This document shows, in pieces, positions 5,772 through 10,712 of a stretch of 10,712 bases of DNA. How positions within the stretch are numbered: position 1 is the first letter of the stretch; each line of letters begins with the position of its first letter. The DNA comes from Candidatus Kerfeldbacteria bacterium (GTDB taxonomy: Bacteria; Patescibacteriota; Patescibacteriia; PEXW01), in assembly GCA_903867845.1 (NCBI GenBank), contig CAIPSZ010000042.1, positions 1-10,712 of the forward strand, given 5' to 3'. A program made the position numbers and the translations under genes. The notes under the pieces are model-generated. The model ran no database searches. It was not told the origin of the DNA and worked only from the letters and a program-made list of their open reading frames with translations.

Positions 5772-7808
5772 TTACGCAGTGATTGCTTCGGTGAACTGGC
5801 TATTGTACAAGCTGGCGTAGAAGCCTTTCTGCTCCAGCAGCTGCTCGTGCTTGCCCTGCTCCACGATGTTGCCGTCACGCATCACCAGGATGAGGTCGGC
5901 GTTGCGGATCGTGGAGAGCCGGTGCGCAATGACGAAGCTGGTCTTACCGGCCATGAGCCGGTCCATGGCCTGCTGGATGAGCACTTCAGTGCGCGTGTCC
6001 ACGGAACTCGTGGCTTCGTCCAGGATGAGCATGGGCGTCTTGATGAGCATGGCACGCGCAATCGTCAGGAGTTGCTTCTCACCCTGCGAGATGTTGTTCG
6101 CTTCTTCATCCAGCACCATGTCGTAGCCGTGGGGGAGCGAGTGGACGAAGTGGTCCACGTGCGCCGCCTTGGCAGCTTCCACAATTTCCGCTTCCGTTGC
6201 GTCGGGCTTCCCATACGCCAGGTTCTCACGGATCGTGCCGTTGAACAGCCACGTATCCTGCAGCACCATGCCGAAGAGCTTGCGGACGTCGGCGCGTGCC
6301 ATGGTGCGAATATCCACGCCGTCAACTTTAATCGCACCCTTGTTCACCTCGTAGAAGCGCATGAGCAGGTTCACCATGGTGGTCTTGCCCGCACCGGTCG
6401 GCCCGACGATGGCAATGCGCTGGCCGGCATCAACGTGCGCCGTGAAGTCGTTGATGATGACCTTCTCGGGGTTGTAGCCAAACTGGACGTGGTCAAACTC
6501 CACCGCGCCCTGCACGCGTGCCAGGGTTTTCGTGCTTGCCGGATCGGGTGTTTCTTCCGCCTCGCCGAGGAATTCAAAGACCCGCTCGGCCGACGCGGCA
6601 GTGGACTGCAGCACATTGGCAATGTTCGCGGTCTGGATGATGGGCTGGTTGAATTGGTTCACGTACTGGATGAACGCCTGGATGTCGCCAATGTTGATAC
6701 GGCCGTGAATGGCCAGGTAGCCGCCGAGCACGGTAATGCCCACGTAGCCCAGGTTTCCCACGAAGTTAATGATGGGGAAGAGTAAGCCTGAGTAGAACTG
6801 CGACTTCCACGCGCTGCCGTAGAGTTCGGTGTTGTGCTTGCCGAACGTGGCAATGGAGCGGTCCTTACCGTTGAATACCTTCATGACGTTGTGACCGCCA
6901 TACATTTCCTCAATGTGCCCGTTGATGTGACCCAGCGTGTCCTGCTGCTTCTTGAAGTACTGCTGCGAGCGCTTCACCACGAAACCGATCAAGCCAAAGC
7001 TCAACGGCAAGGTAATGATGGCAACGAGCGTCATCTGCCAGCTAATGGAGAGCATCATAGCCAGGATGCCGATGATCATGGTCACGGAGGTGATGATCTG
7101 CGTGAGCGACTGGTTCAAGGTCTGGCTCACGGTGTCCACATCATTCGTAATGCGGCTAAGGACTTCACCATGCGTGGTCCGGTCAAAGTACCGCAGCGGC
7201 ATGCGACCAATCTTGGTGGAGATGTCCTTGCGGAAACGGTAGGTCACCTTCTGCGTGACGTTCGTCATAACCCACGCCTGGATGTAGCTGAAGATCGCGC
7301 TCAACCCGTACAGGACGAGCAGCTCAATCGCGATCTCCATGAGCTTCGCGTAGTCGAAGGTTGGTCGCGACGTGAGGTCGAGCTTGTTAATGGTATTCAA
7401 CGCCGAGCCTGGAATCTTGCTCGTGACCGACGCGGGCATGCGCTTGAGCAGATCGGCACCGGTCGTACCTGCAGGAAGTTTGGTACCAGCGGGAAGCTGC
7501 TTGATGAGCTGGTCGTACGCGGTGCGGTTCACGAAGTCGTTCACTACCTGGTTCGTCATCCGGCCCAAGATCTTCGGGCTAGCTATGGCGAAGATGGTGC
7601 TCGCTATGGTGAACACGACGACGATGGCGAGCGAGACCCGGAACGGCTTGAGGTAGCCGGCAAGCTGGCGCATGGTCTTCTTGAAGTTCTTCGGCTTCTG
7701 CGCCACGCCCATCATACCCATGGGGTTGCCGCCGCCCATTGGCCGGGGCCGCGCCCCTCCGGGGAAAACGCCTGACTGCTCTGCTTTATCCTGATTGTAC
7801 GCGCTCAT
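5772..7808 (-). CDS. ABC exporter half-transporter, subunit B (catalytic Walker B, degenerate signature)
   Basis: The 678-residue product fuses a type IV exporter membrane domain (about 45-410) to an ATPase domain (about 435-670). Motifs are Walker A GPTGAGKTT (469-477), Q-loop Gln517, a degenerate signature ISQGEKQ (573-579, where SGGQ is usual), Walker B LILDEAT with catalytic Glu598, and H-loop His629. The N-terminus has a Gly/Pro/Met-rich cytosolic extension (about 13-36). A roughly 65-residue insert after the first helix (about 92-155, Thr/Pro/Lys-rich) should form an outside domain; similar inserts occur in Firmicutes heterodimeric exporters. The ATPase half resembles TM288 of the TM287/288 pair, including SQG in the signature. 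It should form a heterodimer with the product of the gene just upstream, with which it shares a 4-nt ATGA overlap. The substrate is unknown, with drugs or lipid-like molecules likely. Confidence 0.95.
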   Translation of the reverse strand: MSAYNQDKAEQSGVFPGGARPRPMGGGNPMGMMGVAQKPKNFKKTMRQLAGYLKPFRVSLAIVVVFTIASTIFAIASPKILGRMTNQVVNDFVNRTAYDQLIKQLPAGTKLPAGTTGADLLKRMPASVTSKIPGSALNTINKLDLTSRPTFDYAKLMEIAIELLVLYGLSAIFSYIQAWVMTNVTQKVTYRFRKDISTKIGRMPLRYFDRTTHGEVLSRITNDVDTVSQTLNQSLTQIITSVTMIIGILAMMLSISWQMTLVAIITLPLSFGLIGFVVKRSQQYFKKQQDTLGHINGHIEEMYGGHNVMKVFNGKDRSIATFGKHNTELYGSAWKSQFYSGLLFPIINFVGNLGYVGITVLGGYLAIHGRINIGDIQAFIQYVNQFNQPIIQTANIANVLQSTAASAERVFEFLGEAEETPDPASTKTLARVQGAVEFDHVQFGYNPEKVIINDFTAHVDAGQRIAIVGPTGAGKTTMVNLLMRFYEVNKGAIKVDGVDIRTMARADVRKLFGMVLQDTWLFNGTIRENLAYGKPDATEAEIVEAAKAAHVDHFVHSLPHGYDMVLDEEANNISQGEKQLLTIARAMLIKTPMLILDEATSSVDTRTEVLIQQAMDRLMAGKTSFVIAHRLSTIRNADLILVMRDGNIVEQGKHEQLLEQKGFYASLYNSQFTEAITA

Positions 7809-9583
7809 ATGGCGCCCTCCGTGGCGAGCGTCGCCGGCGCGTGGCCGGGATGGCTGCGCAATTCTGCATCCGAAAGTTGCGAGGAAGCGATTTCGCGGTA
7901 AACATCGCAGGTTGTCATGAGCTCGTTGTGCGTACCTTGGCCCACGATCCTACCCTCATCCAGCACGATGATCTTGTCCGCGTTCATGATGGTGCTAATG
8001 CGCTGCGCCACGATGAGCACGGTCTTGCCTTTGGTGGCAGCAACCAGTGCTTGGCGCAACTTCGCGTCCGTGGTGAAGTCTAAAGCGGAAAAGCTATCAT
8101 CGAAGATGAACACTTCCGGTTTACGAATGATGGCGCGGGCAATGGACAATCGCTGCTTCTGCCCACCCGAGACGTTGGTGCCACCTTGGGCAATTTCTGC
8201 ATCGAACTTGCCGTCGAGTTGCTCCACGAAGTCTTTCGCTTGCGCAATTTCCGCAGCGTGAACAACGTCATCATCCGACGCGTTTGGCGCACCGTACTTC
8301 AGGTTGCTCGCCACTGTACCAGAGAAGAGCACACCCTTCTGCGGCACGAAGCCGATCTTGGCGTACAAATCTTCCATGCGCATGTCACGCACATCCACGC
8401 CGTCAACTCTCACACTGCCCTTGGCAACGTCGTAGAAGCGCGGGATGAGGTTGATGAGCGTTGACTTGCCGCTGCCCGTACTCCCAACAAATGCTGTGGT
8501 CTGACCAGGCAGTGCGGTAAAGGAAATGTCGTGGAGCACTGGCTCGTCTGCTTCGGCGTATGAGAAGAAGACGTCGTCGAATTCCACTTTCCCGCCGTGC
8601 ATGTTGCTCACGTCCACTGGCTTTTCCGGATCTTTAATTGTGGCGTCCGTCCCCAGCACTTCGCCAATGCTGTCAACCGACACGGATGCGCGTGGCACCA
8701 TGATGAAGACGATGGTGATGAGGAGGAAAGCGAAGATGGCTTGCATGGCGTACTGCATGAACGCCAGCATCTGCCCAATCTGCAAGCTGCCCATATCAAT
8801 TTCATGCGCGCCGTACCACACAATGGCCAGGGTGGTGATGTTCATGATCAGCATCATGATTGGCTGCATGATGACGAGCAGGCGGTTGGTGAAGAGGTTG
8901 AGCTTGGTCAGCTCGACGTTGGCGTTATCGAACTTCTGCTCTTCCACGGGTTCGCGGTTGAACGCGCGGATCACCCGTAAGCCCGTCAGGATTTCCCGGC
9001 TCACCAAGTTCAACTTGTCCACGAGCTTCTGCAGGATCTTGAACTTCGGGATAGCTATCTTGAAGAGTACGGAGACGATGACGATGAGCGCGGCAACCGC
9101 GGCGCCCATGATCCAGGTCATAGACGGCGCGTTCTGGTACGCCTTGATGATTGCCCACACGCCCATGAACGGTGCCATGAGCGCCATGCGCAAGAGCATG
9201 GTCATGACCATCTGGATTTGCTGCACGTCGTTGGTGGAACGGGTGATGAGCGATGCCGTGGAGAACGTATTGAATTCATGGAGCGAGAAGCTCTCCACCT
9301 TGGCAAAGGTGGCAGCCCGAATATCGCGGGAGAAACCCGCAGCAATGCGGGAGGCAAACCAACCGACGAACACGCTTGCTCCAGCGGCGCCAAGGGCGAG
9401 CAGGATCATGATGCGGCCACTGTGCCACACAATCGCCATGTCGTTGGCGACTATGCCTTTATTGATGATGGTGGCCATGTAGTCTGGCAACGCCAACGTC
9501 GCAGCGACCATCAGGTACACCATGACCAGCAAGGCCAGGAACTGCCAGATATACGGTTTGAAGTAGCGGAGGATATTCTTCAT
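7805..9583 (-). CDS. ABC exporter half-transporter, subunit A (degenerate Walker B and H-loop)
   Basis: The 592-residue product has an exporter membrane domain (about 10-300) and an ATPase domain (about 330-570). Motifs are Walker A GSTGSGKST (367-375), Q-loop Gln415, and a canonical signature VSGGQKQR (471-478). Two catalytic residues are replaced: the Walker B is VFIFDDS with Asp496 where Glu is usual, and the H-loop is IVAQRIS with Gln527 in place of His. This is the pattern of the degenerate-site subunit of heterodimeric exporters such as TM287/288 and LmrCD-type pairs. Its intact signature would complete the working ATP site with Glu598 of subunit B, while its altered site pairs with subunit B's SQGE signature. 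The gene follows the AbrB-like gene by 13 nt, so the regulator and transporter are very probably co-transcribed. No clear Shine-Dalgarno is seen before the ATG. Confidence 0.95.
   Translation of the reverse strand: MKNILRYFKPYIWQFLALLVMVYLMVAATLALPDYMATIINKGIVANDMAIVWHSGRIMILLALGAAGASVFVGWFASRIAAGFSRDIRAATFAKVESFSLHEFNTFSTASLITRSTNDVQQIQMVMTMLLRMALMAPFMGVWAIIKAYQNAPSMTWIMGAAVAALIVIVSVLFKIAIPKFKILQKLVDKLNLVSREILTGLRVIRAFNREPVEEQKFDNANVELTKLNLFTNRLLVIMQPIMMLIMNITTLAIVWYGAHEIDMGSLQIGQMLAFMQYAMQAIFAFLLITIVFIMVPRASVSVDSIGEVLGTDATIKDPEKPVDVSNMHGGKVEFDDVFFSYAEADEPVLHDISFTALPGQTTAFVGSTGSGKSTLINLIPRFYDVAKGSVRVDGVDVRDMRMEDLYAKIGFVPQKGVLFSGTVASNLKYGAPNASDDDVVHAAEIAQAKDFVEQLDGKFDAEIAQGGTNVSGGQKQRLSIARAIIRKPEVFIFDDSFSALDFTTDAKLRQALVAATKGKTVLIVAQRISTIMNADKIIVLDEGRIVGQGTHNELMTTCDVYREIASSQLSDAELRSHPGHAPATLATEGAI
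7816..7820 (-). promoter_or_regulatory. Shine-Dalgarno GGAGG for ABC subunit B
   Basis: On the minus strand, GGAGG lies 7 nt before the ATG at 7808, inside the last codons of the upstream ABC gene. It supports this start and indicates re-initiation at the ATGA overlap. It is the only good Shine-Dalgarno I could find before any gene in this window. Confidence 0.6.
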
Positions 9584-9596
9584 ACAAAAGTAGCGC

Positions 9597-9851
9597 CTAC
9601 TTGAAATTCACGTCTTGCCGCAGGATCTTCTGAATCTCCGAGAGCTTCGTCGTGAGGTGTGCGGCCATTTGCGCCAGGCCAGTGAACTTCGTAATGGCGA
9701 GCATGTCCCTACCTGTGCCAAAGACCAGGAGCTTTTCACCCTTCTTGAGTTTCATCGCCGCTCGCGCTTCCGCGGGAATAACAATCTGCCCCTTTTCCCC
9801 TACGGTAGTCGTGCCGTAGAAGAGCTGCTGCATGCCCCATTTGTGCGTCAT
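9597..9851 (-). CDS. AbrB/MazE/SpoVT-type DNA-binding regulator
   Basis: The 84-residue product has a swapped-hairpin AbrB domain at about 10-55, recognisable from TTTVGEKGQIVIPAEARAAM (14-33) followed by LKKGEKLLVFGTGRDMLAIT. These proteins dimerise and bind DNA through the combined beta-barrel. The remaining about 30 residues are charged and helical (THLTTKL-like, then SEIQKILRQ) and may extend dimerisation. In toxin-antitoxin systems this fold serves as an antitoxin, but no toxin gene adjoins it. Instead it is the first gene of an efflux operon, 13 nt before ABC subunit A, which suggests a dedicated transcriptional regulator. A cluster of TAGGA/TCCTA repeats sits between its promoter and its ATG, so autorepression is likely. 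Met7 (position 9833) is a possible alternative start. No Shine-Dalgarno is visible. Confidence 0.88.
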   Translation of the reverse strand: MTHKWGMQQLFYGTTTVGEKGQIVIPAEARAAMKLKKGEKLLVFGTGRDMLAITKFTGLAQMAAHLTTKLSEIQKILRQDVNFK

Positions 9852-9855
9852 AGGT

Positions 9856-9898
9856 GTAGGGAAATGAACGAATATCCTACAAGTAGGAAATGTAGGAT
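9856..9898. promoter_or_regulatory. Candidate operator: GTAGGA/TCCTAC repeat cluster upstream of the AbrB-like gene
   Basis: On the + strand, GTAGGGAAATG (9856-9866) recurs as GTAGGAAATG (9883-9892). Between them TCCTAC (9875-9880) and GTAGGA (9883-9888) form an inverted repeat with a 2-nt spacer. A third GTAGGA starts at 9892, so ATCCTACA (9874-9881) and TGTAGGAT (9891-9898) form a perfect 8-bp inverted repeat with a 9-nt spacer. The cluster lies just downstream of the predicted -10 box (9905-9910), over the expected transcription start. A bound AbrB-type protein would block transcription there. Binding is inferred from position and repetition. Confidence 0.65.
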
Positions 9899-9904
9899 AA
9901 TACC

Positions 9905-9933
9905 TATATACCGCAAATACCCGAGCGCGTCAA
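9905..9933 (-). promoter_or_regulatory. Sigma70-type promoter of the AbrB-ABC-ABC-MFS operon
   Basis: On the minus strand, TTGACG (9933-9928) matches the -35 consensus at five of six positions. After exactly 17 nt comes TATATA (9910-9905), four of six of the -10 consensus. An overlapping alternative -10, TATTAT, lies slightly further downstream. The expected start near 9898 would give a leader of about 45 nt to the AbrB ATG. The promoter sits just after the stop of the upstream gene at 9951. Confidence 0.65.
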
Positions 9934-9950
9934 GGCGTGGGCAAAAAGGC

Positions 9951-10619
9951 TTACCGCGGGATTGTGCCAGCGTCTGTATGTCGCGAGCGTCGCCAGGCAA
10001 CGAGCCACCACACTCCGCCAATGATGACGATGAGTACAATGGTCGGGCCGTAAATGAACGGGCTCTGAAAAATGGCGATACCCGGTTTCCCAAAGTAGTG
10101 CTTCACGTCGACCAAGGTTTTCATGGTCCGCAAAATTTCCTTTGCCGGGAATGATTCGAGCTGACCAATGGCGAGCACGTACTTGCCCGCATTGTCCGGG
10201 CTGGAAACGGTAACCTCGTAGTCGCCCGGCTGGACGTCGGCTTGGTACTCTGGCCCCATCCAGTACGTGTCGCCCCCAAACGGCTCGTGGAAAATCTTCC
10301 ACGGCGTTGTTCCCGGCGTAATGACGGTCCACGGCTGGCCGTCTTTGGTTACGGTCAACGTGTAATCCTCGGTGACACCGGCAATCTTCGGGACGAGCAC
10401 GTTCAGGTACAGCGAGAAAGGTTTCGTTGCCTCGAGGTGGTACGTAACGGGTTCGCCCTTGAGTTCAGCGTAGTACGCCTTGGATACTGTGGGATCTGGC
10501 ACGTCGATATTTGTAGCATCCCCAGGAACTTGCGGCTGGTGGGCAGCAGCGGGATGCATGAGAAAAGCAAAAAATAGGAACGCACTGGCGAACAACTGAA
10601 TGGCGGTTGTTTTCTTCAT
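9951..10619 (-). CDS. Secreted, C-terminally membrane-anchored protein of unknown function
   Basis: I do not recognise a named family with certainty. The 222-residue product has a signal peptide (MKK start, hydrophobic 6-20, AAA|HQ cleavage near residue 26). An extracytoplasmic domain of about 130 residues follows, with the alternating beta pattern of a sandwich fold: YHLEATKPFSLYLNVLVP, DYTLTVTKDGQPW, YQADVQPGDYEVTVSSPDNAGKYVLAIG. The last phrase resembles Ig-like or pre-peptidase C-terminal-type domains. A conserved-looking entry motif, IDVPDPTVSKAYYAELKG (38-55), recalls uncharacterised Patescibacteria proteins. One membrane helix (about 189-209) and a basic end RRSRH place the C-terminus inside. 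It lies upstream of and in the same direction as the efflux operon, with no terminator visible between, so read-through is possible. It might act as a sensor or an envelope accessory, but no catalytic or metal motif is evident. Confidence 0.75.
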   Translation of the reverse strand: MKKTTAIQLFASAFLFFAFLMHPAAAHQPQVPGDATNIDVPDPTVSKAYYAELKGEPVTYHLEATKPFSLYLNVLVPKIAGVTEDYTLTVTKDGQPWTVITPGTTPWKIFHEPFGGDTYWMGPEYQADVQPGDYEVTVSSPDNAGKYVLAIGQLESFPAKEILRTMKTLVDVKHYFGKPGIAIFQSPFIYGPTIVLIVIIGGVWWLVAWRRSRHTDAGTIPR

Positions 10620-10625
10620 GCAACG

Positions 10626-10634
10626 AGTATACCA
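10626..10634 (-). promoter_or_regulatory. Extended -10 promoter immediately before the ATG (possible leaderless mRNA)
   Basis: On the minus strand, TGG-TATACT (10634-10626) is an extended -10 element matching TATAAT at five of six positions. Only 6 nt (10625-10620) separate it from the ATG at 10619. Transcription normally begins about 7 nt past the -10, so the mRNA would start at or next to the start codon. No good -35 is present 16-18 nt upstream. The remaining 10635-10712 is AT-richer non-coding sequence in which I see nothing else. Confidence 0.55.
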
Positions 10635-10712
10635 AAAATTACCCTAATTGGTCCCTCTCATTCAGTGGTAGTTATGTTCGTTCGAGGGTTTGAATTTTTT
10701 GAAAAATATCAA

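Noticed and set aside
4974..6785. A 603-codon open frame on the + strand opposite the MFS and ABC genes
   Set aside because: It is antisense to two well-supported genes and spans their junction. Its translation is rich in His, Arg, Glu and Val with no domain. It is a by-product of the codon pattern of the GC-rich opposite strand.
6834..7775. A 313-codon + strand open frame opposite ABC subunit B
   Set aside because: Same antisense artefact; no recognisable motif, and the opposite strand has all the ABC motifs.
8526..9482. A 318-codon + strand open frame opposite ABC subunit A, with many Met and Ser and hydrophobic runs
   Set aside because: The hydrophobic look mirrors the membrane helices encoded on the other strand. 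There is no promoter or family signature.
9597..9851. AbrB-like gene as the antitoxin of a toxin-antitoxin pair
   Set aside because: No small toxin-like frame (PIN, MazF or similar) adjoins it. The next gene in the operon is an ABC exporter subunit.

Overview
The window looks like a chromosomal segment of a candidate-phyla-radiation (Patescibacteria/Parcubacteria-like) bacterium. The clues are a surface lipoprotein with an Asn/Thr-rich low-complexity linker, a Gly-rich DUF5666-like secreted protein, short intergenic gaps and few Shine-Dalgarno sequences. TGA is used as a normal stop (positions 2512-2514 and 7805-7807), which argues against the code-25 lineages (Gracilibacteria, SR1). G+C looks to be in the mid 50s by eye. 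The lineage is inferred from style, not from a marker gene. No rRNA, tRNA, CRISPR array or mobile element was seen.

Left half (1-3947, + strand): the end of a secreted Gly-rich DUF5666-like protein, a stem-loop, then a compact redox cluster. The cluster holds an FAD/NAD(P)H ferredoxin-reductase-type protein fused to a membrane helix and a Pro/Thr-rich tail (441-1550), an ApbE-type FAD:protein FMN transferase without a signal peptide (1558-2514), and a ferric-reductase/NOX-like b-type cytochrome membrane protein with four heme-ligand histidines (2511-3425). A cupredoxin lipoprotein follows (3474-3947). Together they can be read as a split NADPH-oxidase-like chain: cytosolic NAD(P)H to FAD, across the membrane through two hemes, to an extracytoplasmic acceptor such as the cupredoxin or an unseen FMN-carrying protein. 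This is the most interesting part of the window.

A strong bidirectional terminator (3956-3989) separates this from the right half (4008-10619, - strand). Read in the direction of transcription, that half begins with a secreted, C-terminally membrane-anchored protein of unknown function (10619-9951) preceded by an extended -10 promoter so close to the ATG that the mRNA may be leaderless. Next comes a sigma70-type promoter with a cluster of TAGGA/TCCTA operator-like repeats. It leads into a four-gene operon: an AbrB-type regulator (9851-9597), the two halves of a heterodimeric ABC exporter (9583-7805 and 7808-5772, overlapping by 4 nt), and a 14-TM DHA2/EmrB-type drug:H+ antiporter (5747-4008). 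This is a probable self-regulated multidrug or envelope-compound export operon. The ABC pair shows the textbook asymmetry of one degenerate and one catalytic ATP site, split between the two subunits.
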